Assembly: GCF_016862455.1 (NCBI RefSeq)
Contig: NZ_BOMZ01000090.1
Span: forward strand, 1-64,000
Source: Actinoplanes utahensis
Lineage (GTDB): Bacteria > Actinomycetota > Actinomycetes > Mycobacteriales > Micromonosporaceae
Reading direction: 5' to 3'
DNA length: 64,000 bases
Below, in pieces: positions 25,889 to 34,273 of this stretch. The position numbers and the translations under genes are program-made. Position 1 is the first letter of the stretch. Every line of letters begins with the position of its first letter. The notes beneath the pieces are model-generated. The model searched no databases and had not been told where the DNA came from. It was given only the letters and a program-made list of their open reading frames with translations.

Positions 25889-26494
25889 ATGCAGAATGTG
25901 CCGATGATCCGGAGCTGGAGATATCTCGCGGGATGGCTCGCTGTGACGGTCACCGCGGTCGGGGTGTCCTGGTTCGGCGTCCGGCTCGGTGTGGCCCCGG
26001 CGCTCACCGACGAACCACCGGTCGCCATCGACGCCGACCGCCGCTACACCGAGATCCGTTTCGGCGTCGACGAGACCGTACCCCCGCCCTCGCCGCCGAC
26101 GGTCTCCCCGTCGGCGAGACCGTCGGCCGGACCGTCGGCCGGATCGTCGAAGGCCACACCGTCCCGCACCACCGCCACGCCCAGCCGTCCGGCCGTCACC
26201 AGCCCGGCCGCCACCGTCCCGGCGAGCGTCACGCCGAGCCCGTCGCCGTCGGCCGTGGACCGGCGGCCCCGCTACCGGGTCACCGCCGACGGCGGGTCGA
26301 TCGTCGTCGCGTACTCGGCGACCCGGGTCGACATCGTCGACGCCGACCCGCAGCCCGGCTACACCGCCTCCGGCGCCCGGCGCGGCGACACCGTCGTCGT
26401 GGCGCGGCTGTCCGGGCCCGGCCACACCTCGGTGATCACCGCCTACTGGAGCGGCGGCCCGGCGGCACAGGTCATCGAGGAGTACGGGTCCTGA
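25889..26494 (+). CDS. Membrane-anchored protein with Pro/Ser/Thr linker, unknown function
   Basis: A 201-residue protein (ATG 25889, or ATG 25904 five codons later; neither has a clear ribosome binding site, so a leaderless transcript is possible). One N-terminal membrane helix (YLAGWLAVTVTAVGVSWFGV) is followed by a short extracellular segment, a low-complexity Pro/Ser/Thr/Ala linker (about residues 65-125) and a small beta-rich domain (about 130-201). It starts only 18 bases from the divergent response regulator start, so the two promoters overlap and co-regulation is likely. No family recognised. Confidence 0.65.
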   Translation: MQNVPMIRSWRYLAGWLAVTVTAVGVSWFGVRLGVAPALTDEPPVAIDADRRYTEIRFGVDETVPPPSPPTVSPSARPSAGPSAGSSKATPSRTTATPSRPAVTSPAATVPASVTPSPSPSAVDRRPRYRVTADGGSIVVAYSATRVDIVDADPQPGYTASGARRGDTVVVARLSGPGHTSVITAYWSGGPAAQVIEEYGS

Positions 26495-26603
26495 CGGATC
26501 GACCGTTACCGGTCCGATAGCTGTCCTTCCGGTGCCCTTAAGGAACACCCGGCGAGACTTCCGCGGCGTAAGAGATCGACGACAGCCTTGGGAAGGATCG
26601 TCA

Positions 26604-29504
26604 GTGAGGCGTTCCCGCAGCAGAAGGGCGCTGCGCGTCACCGCGTTGAGCAGCGCCACCCTGGTCGTGCTCGGCCTGGGGGCGGCGTACAGCGCCGGCT
26701 ACTCCGGCATCGGCGAGATTCCGGAGCCGGACTTCTCCGACGGCGGCGCCACCAGCGCGGCGGCCGCGGCCGACCAGTACGTGACCGGCACGTCCACCGG
26801 TTTCGCCAAGGACCCGGACGACACGTACACCCGCCAGTCGGTGACCACCACGGCACGCGGGCTGAACTACGTGAGCTACACCCGTACCTACAAGGATCTT
26901 CCGGTCTTCGTCGGCGGCGACGTCGTCGTCGTGACCGACGCCAAGGGCACCGTCAAGGGCGGTGCCGCGACCGGCGAGGTCTCGGTCTCCACGACCCCGA
27001 AGGTGACCCCGGCCACGGCGCGCGAGGTCGCGCTGGCCGAGCACCCCGGCAAGGTCTCCGGCGAACCGAAGCTCGGCATCGTCGCCGGTGAGGGCCGGGA
27101 CCGCCTGGTGTGGGAGGTCGTCGTGGACGGCGACACCAGCCGCGCCCACGCCTACGTCGACGCGCGGACCGGCCGGTACGCCGGATCCTGGGACGAGATC
27201 AGCGCCGGCGCCGGGCACGGCCACTACAGCGGCCAGGTCACGGTCGGCACCACCGCCGGCGCCGGCGGCTTCGAGCTGCGCGACCCGTCCCGCGGCAACA
27301 TGCGCACCCTCGACGACACCACCGGCAAGGTGCTCACCGACGCCGACGACAGGTGGGGCAACGGCGCCGGCCGGGACATCCCGAGCGGCGGCGTCGACAC
27401 CCAGTACGCCGGCGGCGTCCTCTGGGACATGCTCAAGACGAAGTTCAACCGCAACGGCATCGACGGCAAGGGCGGCACGGCGGCGATGTACGTCGGTCTC
27501 GCCGACGTCAACGCCTACTACAGCTGCGCGGGTACGGGCGACGCGAGCCGCGACCAGACCAAGTACGGCCGCACCAGCGACGGCGCCCGCCAGGTCAACT
27601 CGATCGACGTGGTCGCGCACGAGCTCGGCCACGGCGTCTTCTGCCACACTCCCGGCGGCAGCCGCGGCACCACCAACGAGACCGGCGGCCTGAACGAGGC
27701 GACCGGCGACATCTTCGGCACCCTGGCCGAGCACTTCGCCGCGAACCCGAACGACCCGGCCGACTTCCTCGTCGGCGAGGAGGTGAACCTGGTCGGCCGC
27801 GGCCCGATCCGCAACATGGCCGACCCGTCGGCCGCCGGCGACCCGGACTGCTGGTCGGCGAAGATCCCGACGACCGAGGTGCACTCCGCGGCCGGCCCGC
27901 TCAACCACTGGTTCCACCTGCTCGCCGAAGGCTCCGCGCCGGCCGGCAGCACCTGCGACGGCAGCACGGTGACCGGCATCGGGTTGTGGCCGGCCGGTGA
28001 GATCTTCTACCACGCGCTGCTGCGCAAGACGTCCGGCTGGACCTACGGCAAGGTCCGCAAGGCCACCCTGGACGCCACCCTCGCGCTGCACCCGGGCCGC
28101 TGCACCGAGTTCGCCGCGGTCAAGGCCGCGTGGGACGCCGTCAGCGTGCCGTCCCAGGGCGACCCGGCCTGCACGGTGACCGCGCCGCAGCCGGCCCCCA
28201 CCGCGACCACGCCCACACCCACGCCGCCGGTCTCCCCGTCGTCGTCGGCCCCGGTCCCGTCCGCGTCCTCGTCCGGCCCGGCCGCCGGCGCGGTTCCCGT
28301 CGACATCGACAGCGCCGCCCTGCGCGCCGACATCGCCGAGTTCGCCCGGATCGCGCAGGCCAACAACGGCAACCGCGCCCACGGCAGCACCGGCTACAAG
28401 GCCGCGCTCGACCACCTCAAGCAGCGCCTGGACGCGGCCGGCTACACCACCCGCGTCCAGCAGTTCACCCACGGCGGCAAGACGGGTCACAACCTGATCG
28501 CCGATCTGCCCGGGCGTGGCGACCCGAACCGGGTCGTCATGCTCGGGGCGCACCTCGACAGCGTCACCCAGGGCGCCGGCATCAACGACAACGCCTCCGG
28601 CTCGGCGGGCATCCTCGAGGTCGCCCTCGCCTACGCCGCCTCCGGCGCCAGCGGTGACAAGGGCATCAGGTTCGGCTGGTGGGGCGCCGAGGAACTGGGC
28701 CTGGTCGGATCGAAGGCGTACGTGTCCTCGCTGAGCGCCGCGGAACGCGCCAAGATCACCGGGTACCTGAACTTCGACATGATCGGCTCGCCGAACCCCG
28801 GCTACTTCGTCTACGGGGACGACACCCGGGGCGCCGCCATCGCCGCCGCGCTGAAGGCCGGATTCACCGCCGAAGGCATCGCCTCGGAGAGCACCGACAT
28901 CGACGGCCGCTCCGACCACGCCTCCTTCAAGGCGGCCGGCATCCCGACCGGCGGCACCGCCACCCTCAGTCTCGCCCCCACGATGAGCGCGGCGCAGGCC
29001 GCCAAGTGGGACGGGCAGGCGGGGCAGCCGTACGACCCCTGCTACCACGCACGATGCGACGGGGCCGCCAACATCGACCACGACGCCCTGGACACGCACG
29101 CCGACGTCGCCGCGTACGCCGCCTGGTCCCTGACCGGGGTGAAAGCCCCCTCCGGGGCGACGCCGACCCGGGTGGAGAACACCTTCGACTTCGCGATCAA
29201 GGACCGCTCCGCGATCGAGTCGCCGATCACCGTCCAGCGCGCCGGCCAGGCCCCGGCCACCCTGAAGGTCGAGGTCGACGTCCGCCACGGCTACCGCGGC
29301 GACCTGCAGATCCACCTCATCGCCCCGGACGGCACCGCCTACTCCGTCAAGAAGGCCGGCCGCTTCGACAGCGCCGACGACGTACGGCTCAGCACGACCG
29401 TCGACGCCTCCGCGGAGCCGGCCTCCGGCACCTGGCGACTGCGGGTCCGTGACCTGTACTCCGGCGGCACCGGAACCCTGGACTCCTGGGCCCTGACGTT
29501 CTGA
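26604..29504 (+). CDS. Secreted double protease: M4 thermolysin-like + M28 peptidase + P domain
   Basis: A 966-residue protein. GTG 26604 follows GGAAGGA; the frame upstream to 26532 is not needed. After a signal peptide and an FTP/PepSY-type propeptide comes an M4 domain with the zinc site HELGH (339-343), the third ligand in NETGGLNEATGD and the active-site His in TEVHSAAGPLNHWF. A Pro/Thr/Ser linker leads to a second complete peptidase, M28, with GAHLDSV (His650), INDNASGSA and GAEELGLVGS (Glu696/697). Residues from about 857 form a proprotein-convertase P domain (NTFDFAIKDRSAIESP). Endo- and aminopeptidase activities in one chain could digest proteins sequentially. It lies between a response regulator and a histidine kinase gene. 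Confidence 0.9.
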   Translation: MRRSRSRRALRVTALSSATLVVLGLGAAYSAGYSGIGEIPEPDFSDGGATSAAAAADQYVTGTSTGFAKDPDDTYTRQSVTTTARGLNYVSYTRTYKDLPVFVGGDVVVVTDAKGTVKGGAATGEVSVSTTPKVTPATAREVALAEHPGKVSGEPKLGIVAGEGRDRLVWEVVVDGDTSRAHAYVDARTGRYAGSWDEISAGAGHGHYSGQVTVGTTAGAGGFELRDPSRGNMRTLDDTTGKVLTDADDRWGNGAGRDIPSGGVDTQYAGGVLWDMLKTKFNRNGIDGKGGTAAMYVGLADVNAYYSCAGTGDASRDQTKYGRTSDGARQVNSIDVVAHELGHGVFCHTPGGSRGTTNETGGLNEATGDIFGTLAEHFAANPNDPADFLVGEEVNLVGRGPIRNMADPSAAGDPDCWSAKIPTTEVHSAAGPLNHWFHLLAEGSAPAGSTCDGSTVTGIGLWPAGEIFYHALLRKTSGWTYGKVRKATLDATLALHPGRCTEFAAVKAAWDAVSVPSQGDPACTVTAPQPAPTATTPTPTPPVSPSSSAPVPSASSSGPAAGAVPVDIDSAALRADIAEFARIAQANNGNRAHGSTGYKAALDHLKQRLDAAGYTTRVQQFTHGGKTGHNLIADLPGRGDPNRVVMLGAHLDSVTQGAGINDNASGSAGILEVALAYAASGASGDKGIRFGWWGAEELGLVGSKAYVSSLSAAERAKITGYLNFDMIGSPNPGYFVYGDDTRGAAIAAALKAGFTAEGIASESTDIDGRSDHASFKAAGIPTGGTATLSLAPTMSAAQAAKWDGQAGQPYDPCYHARCDGAANIDHDALDTHADVAAYAAWSLTGVKAPSGATPTRVENTFDFAIKDRSAIESPITVQRAGQAPATLKVEVDVRHGYRGDLQIHLIAPDGTAYSVKKAGRFDSADDVRLSTTVDASAEPASGTWRLRVRDLYSGGTGTLDSWALTF

Positions 29505-29516
29505 CCAGCGCATCCC

Positions 29517-29545
29517 GGGCGCGCCCCCGCTGGTGGGGCGCGCCC
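29517..29545 (+). terminator. Hairpin terminator after the double protease gene
   Basis: An 11-bp perfect inverted repeat, GGGCGCGCCCC (29517-29527) with GGGGCGCGCCC (29535-29545), and a 7-base loop. It lies 12 bases after the protease stop and directly before the histidine kinase start, so the kinase needs readthrough or its own promoter. Confidence 0.65.
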
Positions 29546-29569
29546 GGCACGGCTATGGTCGGCGGTCCG

Positions 29570-31075
29570 ATGAGACGAAGCTACGTACTGGTCGCCCTCG
29601 CCGTCACCACGCTGGTGGCGCTGGCGTTCGTGATCCCACTGGCCCTGCTCGTGCACAGCGCGGTACAGGACCGGGCCATGCGCGAGGCCGAACGCCAGGC
29701 CCTCGGCCTGTCCGCCGTCGTGGTCGTCGCCACCGACCGCGACCTCGTCCTCACCTCGATCATGAGCACCCGCGCCGGGCAGAACGGCGAACTCGCCGCC
29801 CACCTGCCCACCCTCGGCACCGTCGGCGTCACCCGCGCCGGCGACGCAGCGGTCGCCCGGGTCCGGCAGCGGCAGACCGCCGGAACCATCGCCGTCGACG
29901 ACGGCCGCGTCTACCTGCGCCCCGTCGCCCTGCCACAGAACCTGATCGCGGTCATCGAGGTCTACGTCCCCGGCACGTCGCTGCGCGCCGGCGTCGGCAC
30001 CGCCGTCCTGGTCCTGCTCGGCGAGGCGATCGTGCTGGTCGGGATGTGCATGTTCCTCGCCGACCGGCTCGCCGCCCGGATCGTCCGCGCCACCCGCGAC
30101 CTGGCCCGCACCGCGACGAGCCTCGGAGCCGGGCGACTGCATGCCCGGGTACGCCCCAGCGGGCCCCGCGAGATCGAAGAGGTCGGCGCCGCGCTGAACC
30201 TGCTCGGCGACCGTTTCCTGGAGCTCCTCGCCAAGGAGCGCGCCCTCGCCGCGAACCTCTCCCACCGCCTCCGCGTCCCGCTGACCGCGTTGCGCCTGAA
30301 CGCCGAGGCCCTGCCCGCCGGCGACGACCGGGACCGTCAGCTCCGCGTGGTCGACCGCCTGGAACACGAGATCAGCGCCGTGATCAGCGAGGCCGGCCGG
30401 CCGCTGGCCGCCCGCCCCCGCCTGCACTGCGACCTGGGCGCCGTGGTCGCCGACCGGACGGAGTTCTGGGGCGCGCTGGCCGAGGATCAGGGCCGCCCGT
30501 GGCACGCCGGCCCGCCGCCGGAGGGCATCGTCGTCCCGGCGGCCTGGTCCCGGGTGACCGAAGCCCTGGACGTGCTGCTCGGCAACGTCTTCCACCACAC
30601 CGGCGAGGACGCCGCCTGCCGGGTCACCGTCACCCGGCTGACCGGGCCGGCCGCCGTCACCGATCCCGCCGGGCCCGCCGCCGAGCCGGCCGAGTTCACC
30701 GCCGTGACCGCCTCCCAACCGGCCGAGTTCACCGCCGTGACCGCCTCCCAACCGGCCGAGTTCGCCGCCGGGCCCGCCTCCCAACCGGCCGAGTTCGCCG
30801 CCGTGACCGTCGACGACGCCGGACCCGGTTTCGCCGACCCGGAGGCGGCGCTGGCCCGCGGCGCCTCCGACGCCGACTCCACCGGCCTGGGCCTCGACAT
30901 CGCCCAGCGCCTGGCCACCGACACCGGCGGCACCCTCACCATCACCCGGAACGAGTGGGGCGGGGCCCGGGTGGTCCTGACCCTGGGCCTGGTCCCCGCC
31001 GACACCCCCACGGCGACCCCGTCCCGGAAACGCCGCTGGTGGCGCCACCTCGCCGGCGTTCACACCCGCCCGTAG
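29570..31075 (+). CDS. Sensor histidine kinase with tandem repeats inside its ATPase domain
   Basis: About 501 residues (ATG 29570; ATG 29555 is an in-frame alternative). Two membrane helices (about 5-30 and 145-168) flank an extracellular sensor region; a HAMP-like segment follows. The phospho-acceptor His232 is in NLSHRLRVPLTAL. The HATPase domain has the N box (LLGNVFHHTGEDA), the G1 box (DDAGPGFAD) and the G2 box (GLGLDIA). Between N and G1 is an insertion made of four 11-residue units starting PAEF. The protein ends in a basic tail (RKRRWWRH). Its response regulator is not adjacent; the one at 25196-25870 is the nearest candidate. Confidence 0.88.
   Translation: MRRSYVLVALAVTTLVALAFVIPLALLVHSAVQDRAMREAERQALGLSAVVVVATDRDLVLTSIMSTRAGQNGELAAHLPTLGTVGVTRAGDAAVARVRQRQTAGTIAVDDGRVYLRPVALPQNLIAVIEVYVPGTSLRAGVGTAVLVLLGEAIVLVGMCMFLADRLAARIVRATRDLARTATSLGAGRLHARVRPSGPREIEEVGAALNLLGDRFLELLAKERALAANLSHRLRVPLTALRLNAEALPAGDDRDRQLRVVDRLEHEISAVISEAGRPLAARPRLHCDLGAVVADRTEFWGALAEDQGRPWHAGPPPEGIVVPAAWSRVTEALDVLLGNVFHHTGEDAACRVTVTRLTGPAAVTDPAGPAAEPAEFTAVTASQPAEFTAVTASQPAEFAAGPASQPAEFAAVTVDDAGPGFADPEAALARGASDADSTGLGLDIAQRLATDTGGTLTITRNEWGGARVVLTLGLVPADTPTATPSRKRRWWRHLAGVHTRP
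30686..30817 (+). repeat. In-frame 33-bp tandem repeat, four units, in the kinase gene
   Basis: Units start at 30686, 30719, 30752 and 30785. The first two are identical over 33 bases, the third has a few changes and the fourth diverges in its last third. Each encodes PAEF(T/A)A(V/G)(T/P)ASQ-like sequence. Because the unit is a multiple of three, gain or loss of copies changes only the length of the insertion in the ATPase domain. Confidence 0.9.
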
Positions 31076-31231
31076 GAACGCTGTCTCGACCGGGTCTGTT
31101 CTCATCCCGCCGGGAGGAGGCCGCGGTCGGGGACGACGAGCTTCGATGGCGGTCGGTGATCCGACTGGTCGAGCGCGTGCGGGCCGGCAGGGTCGTCGTG
31201 GTCATAGGACGGTCGGCTCGGACATGACGGG

Positions 31232-31501
31232 TCAGGACGATGAACGCTCTACCCAGAGATCGTCGAGGAGGAGCCGGCGCCGCAGTTCAGTCCATGCCTT
31301 GCCGGCTGCTTCGGCCACCGTCTCCGCGGGGGTGCCGGGCCGGCTCCGCACGATGATGCGGGCGGTGAGTATGCCGGTGCCCTCCGGCGCGGGGTTGACG
31401 AGACGGCCGACCGCGACGACCCCACTGAGCCGGCGAAGGGCGGCGAATAGGCCGACAGACCCTGCGGGCCGACGTGGAGGAGACCGAAATCTCGGTTTCA
31501 T
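31232..31501 (-). CDS. Small hypothetical protein
   Basis: An 89-residue protein from ATG 31501. From about codon 17 onwards third positions are almost all G or C, which supports coding in this frame. The sequence has a basic N-terminus (MKPRFRSPPRRPAGS), a moderately hydrophobic middle (GVVAVGRLVNPAPEGTGILTARIIV) and an acidic-basic amphipathic C-terminus (AGKAWTELRRRLLLDDLWV). No family recognised and no strong ribosome binding site. The open frame extends further upstream, but that part overlaps the divergent hydrolase gene. Confidence 0.45.
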   Translation of the reverse strand: MKPRFRSPPRRPAGSVGLFAALRRLSGVVAVGRLVNPAPEGTGILTARIIVRSRPGTPAETVAEAAGKAWTELRRRLLLDDLWVERSSS

Positions 31502-31567
31502 GGTGGGCGCCTCGCGGGCCCGGCGGCAGCCAGCCCACCGACACCCGGGGCCTCGCAGACTCCGGGG

Positions 31568-32329
31568 ATGGAGTCGGATCTGCGGATACGTGCCGGCGGT
31601 GACGGTGAGCCGCTTTTGCTTCTGCTGCACGGACTGGGCGCCACCGGTGACGTGTGGTCCGGGTGGTGGCCGGAGCTGACGGAGCACTGGCCGGGCCGAT
31701 GGGTGGCGCCGGATCTGCCGGGGCACGGCGGGTCGGCGCCGCCGGGGGAGTACACGTTCGGCTCCCTCGCCGAGGCGGTGCTCCCGCTCGTGGCCGGCAG
31801 CACCCGGACCGTCGTGCTCGGGCATTCGCTCGGCGGGGTGGTGGGTCTCGCGCTTGCCGCCCGTCACCCGGTGGCGGCGGTGATCGGGCTCGGCGTCAAG
31901 GTGTCCTGGAGCGACGAGGACCTGCAGCGTGCCGGGGCGCTGGCCGAGCGGCCGGTCGCCTGGTTCGACTCCCCGGACGAGGCGGCCGCCCGGCATCTGC
32001 GGGTGTCCGGGCTGGCGGGGCTGCTCACCCCGGACGATCCGGCGGTCCGTGCCGGGATCCGTGAGGTGGACGGCAGGTGGCGGCTCGCGCTCGACCCGCG
32101 GGCTTTCGGGGTCGGCGCGCCGGACATGGCCGCCCTGGTGCACGGCTCGCCGGCGGCCGTCCTCCTGGCCCGTGGCGAACTCGACCCGATGAACACCGAC
32201 GAGCAGTTGAAGGGCCTCGGCGTACGGACCGTCACGCTGCCCGGCCTGGGCCACAACGCCCACGTCGAGAACCCGCGGGCGTGCCGCACGCTGCTGGACC
32301 TCGGAGCAACGGCGGGTTCGTCACCGTGA
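31568..32329 (+). CDS. Alpha/beta hydrolase
   Basis: A 253-residue alpha/beta-hydrolase fold protein. It has the oxyanion-hole motif LLHGLGATGDVW, the nucleophile elbow VLGHSLGG, the acid in ARGELDPMNTD and the catalytic His in LPGLGHNAHVEN, so the triad is complete. Substrates of this broad family (esters, lactones, haloalkanes) cannot be told from sequence. The stop overlaps the convergent secreted protein gene by 9 bases. Confidence 0.85.
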   Translation: MESDLRIRAGGDGEPLLLLLHGLGATGDVWSGWWPELTEHWPGRWVAPDLPGHGGSAPPGEYTFGSLAEAVLPLVAGSTRTVVLGHSLGGVVGLALAARHPVAAVIGLGVKVSWSDEDLQRAGALAERPVAWFDSPDEAAARHLRVSGLAGLLTPDDPAVRAGIREVDGRWRLALDPRAFGVGAPDMAALVHGSPAAVLLARGELDPMNTDEQLKGLGVRTVTLPGLGHNAHVENPRACRTLLDLGATAGSSP

Positions 32330-33325
32330 AGCGGGAGCGGGTCTGATCCGGGCGGTGGCGTAGCCGTCCCACGGGATCGCCTGGCTCATCGCCGGGACCG
32401 TGGCCAGTTCCAGGGCGAGTTCGCCGGCGGGCGCGGCGGCCGCCTGCCGGAAAGCGAACCGGTAGGTGGCGCTGCGCCCCGCCGCGGGCGCGGTGACCCG
32501 CACGCTGAACGTGCCGGGCCCGGTGGTCACCCGGGGCCAGGCGGCACCGGCGCGCCGCAGACCGTCCGGCGCGGTGAAGGTGAGGACGATCTGCCCGGGG
32601 TGGGCTCCGCGGCGGTGGGTGGCGGTCACGGCGAGGGTGCCGTACCGGTATCCGCCCGTCGCCGGGCCGAGGACCAGGTCGCCGGTGGTGAGGCCGATGG
32701 CGGTCACCCGCCGGTTCAGCGGCATCCGGGCCGGGCCGCTCACCTGGGTGAACCGGCCGCCCCGGAGGGCGTACCCCCGGGTCTGCCAGGTCTGTGGGGT
32801 CCGGTCGGCGCAGCACCGCTGGTAGTCGGCGACCCGCGCGGTCACCCGGCCGGATCCGTCGACGCGGACGCTCGTGTCGCGGATGTCGCGGACCTCTCCG
32901 GTCGTCGCGGCCACCCGCCCCCGGGAGACGATGGCGCCGGAGGCGTCCCGGTCGTAGGCGACGATCTGTTTGCTGCCGCCCTCGATGAGGCAGCCCAGCA
33001 CCGCGACGGTCTCGTCGGCGCCGTCGTGGTCGATGTCGCCGTGCGCGGCGGACAGGACGGTCAGGAACTCCCCGTACGGCGGCCGGCCGTCGGGAACGGG
33101 TTTCGGCGTCACCGGCGCCTCGCCGCCGCGGAACCGCAGCCGGCCGGAGGGGCATCGGAGGCCGTCGGTCGGCCAGGGTGGCACGTCCAGTGTGGCCTCC
33201 CGCAGCGTGGCCAGCGAGATGCGGCCACCCGGCGGGGGCGGCGCCGCATGGGCGGCGGGTGGGACGACGGCGAAGGGCAGGCATGCCATGAGGGCGACCG
33301 CGGGGGAGAGCATCGAAGACTTCAT
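32321..33325 (-). CDS. Secreted protein of unknown function
   Basis: A 334-residue protein from ATG 33325 with a clear signal peptide (MKSSMLSPAVALMACLPFAVVPPAAHA). The mature part contains a segment with GDIDHDGADETVAVLGC, which resembles the FG-GAP/VCBS-type calcium-binding repeats found in secreted proteins, followed by GSKQIVAYDRDASG and a beta-rich C-terminus. Four cysteines may form two disulfides (RCPSG, GCLIEGG, QRCCADR). No enzymatic motif seen. Confidence 0.75.
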   Translation of the reverse strand: MKSSMLSPAVALMACLPFAVVPPAAHAAPPPPGGRISLATLREATLDVPPWPTDGLRCPSGRLRFRGGEAPVTPKPVPDGRPPYGEFLTVLSAAHGDIDHDGADETVAVLGCLIEGGSKQIVAYDRDASGAIVSRGRVAATTGEVRDIRDTSVRVDGSGRVTARVADYQRCCADRTPQTWQTRGYALRGGRFTQVSGPARMPLNRRVTAIGLTTGDLVLGPATGGYRYGTLAVTATHRRGAHPGQIVLTFTAPDGLRRAGAAWPRVTTGPGTFSVRVTAPAAGRSATYRFAFRQAAAAPAGELALELATVPAMSQAIPWDGYATARIRPAPASR

Positions 33326-33461
33326 CGTTGAGACATTTTGCCCTTACTCCCACCATTACCGACAAAAATTCACCCATCTTCGGTACGCCGTCAGAAGCGC
33401 GACATCAGTCCGGGCCTCCCAGCGGTCAGATAGTGACCGCAATCGGCGGCAGGATGGAGGT

Positions 33462-33839
33462 ATGACAGCCACGTGGAAGATCGAACTCATCCCGGTGCCG
33501 GTCAGCGACGTCGACCGGGCCAAGGCGTTCTACGAGCGGATCGGCTTCGTCGTCGACCATGACCACCGGGTGCACCCCGGCCTGCGGTTCGTGCAGCTCA
33601 CCCCGCCCGGCTCGGCCTGCTCGATCGCGATCGGCGACGGCCTCACCCAGCGGCAGCCGGGCACGCAGGAGATCCAGGTGGTGGTGCCGGACGCGCACGC
33701 CGCCCGCAAACAACTGGTGGAGTCCGGCGTGGAGGCGAGCGACGTCGACGTGCAGGCGTGGGGCAGTTTCGTCCACTTCACGGACCCGGACGGCAACAGC
33801 TGGTCGCTCCAGGCGATCGAGACCCGCCCGAACGGCTAG
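33462..33839 (+). CDS. VOC family protein (glyoxalase/bleomycin resistance fold)
   Basis: A 125-residue protein from ATG 33462 preceded by GGAGG. The vicinal-oxygen-chelate fold is seen in VPVSDVDRAKAFYERIGFVVDHDHRV and, in the second half, WGSFVHFTDPDGNSWSLQAIE. Metal-ligand candidates are the first-strand residues and the Glu of LQAIE. Such proteins are dioxygenases, isomerases or drug-binding proteins; no specific role can be assigned. Convergent with the small membrane protein gene. Confidence 0.88.
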   Translation: MTATWKIELIPVPVSDVDRAKAFYERIGFVVDHDHRVHPGLRFVQLTPPGSACSIAIGDGLTQRQPGTQEIQVVVPDAHAARKQLVESGVEASDVDVQAWGSFVHFTDPDGNSWSLQAIETRPNG

Positions 33840-33857
33840 GACCGGGACGGACGACGC

Positions 33858-33889
33858 GTCGCCCGCCTCCGGATCGGAAGACGGGCGAC
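33858..33889. terminator. Hairpin terminator between convergent genes
   Basis: The inverted repeat GTCGCCCG (33858-33865) and CGGGCGAC (33882-33889) encloses a second short pairing (TCCG with CGGA). It lies between the VOC gene stop and the small membrane protein gene stop and can act in both directions. Confidence 0.6.
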
Positions 33890-33914
33890 GTCGGCTTCGT
33901 CGTGCGGGCGGGGA

Positions 33915-34103
33915 CTACGGGGCGAGCATGTTCAGGATCGCCATCCCGAGTCCCGACACGGCGATGAAGGAACCACCGCCCCAGCTCAGGGCCACCGGCT
34001 CGGAGCAGCCACAGTTCCTGGCCGTCCGCTCCGCCAGCAGGCCGACGACGACCCCGCACAGCACCACGATGACCACCAGCGCGATCTTCAATCCGGACAC
34101 CAT
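33915..34103 (-). CDS. Small two-helix membrane protein
   Basis: A 62-residue protein from ATG 34103 with GGAG at good spacing. Two hydrophobic segments (IALVVIVVLCGVVVGLLA and SFIAVSGLGMAILNMLA) flank a short loop with a Cys-x-Cys pair (RNCGCSEP). Function unknown. It is divergent from the large NTPase gene (171 bases between starts), so the two could share regulation. A longer upstream frame is open but lacks coding character. Confidence 0.6.
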   Translation of the reverse strand: MVSGLKIALVVIVVLCGVVVGLLAERTARNCGCSEPVALSWGGGSFIAVSGLGMAILNMLAP

Positions 34104-34273
34104 GCCGCACTCCACTTCCTCACGGGCCACCCCTGGGCCCCGGCGAACGTTCGCGGAGCAGGAGAACGCCTGTGGCCGCCCGGTGGCGGACCGCGGATCG
34201 AGGGGTGCGGCCGGGTGCGGACATCGCACCTCGGGGTGCACCCGTTCCGCGGTGGAACTGGTATGAAGGTCCG

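Noticed and set aside
26601-29513. A 970-codon open frame on the minus strand
   Set aside because: Antisense to the M4-M28 protease, low-complexity Gly/Ala/Val/Arg sequence.
30686-30817. CRISPR array
   Set aside because: The 33-bp units are directly adjacent without spacers and keep the reading frame of the kinase gene.
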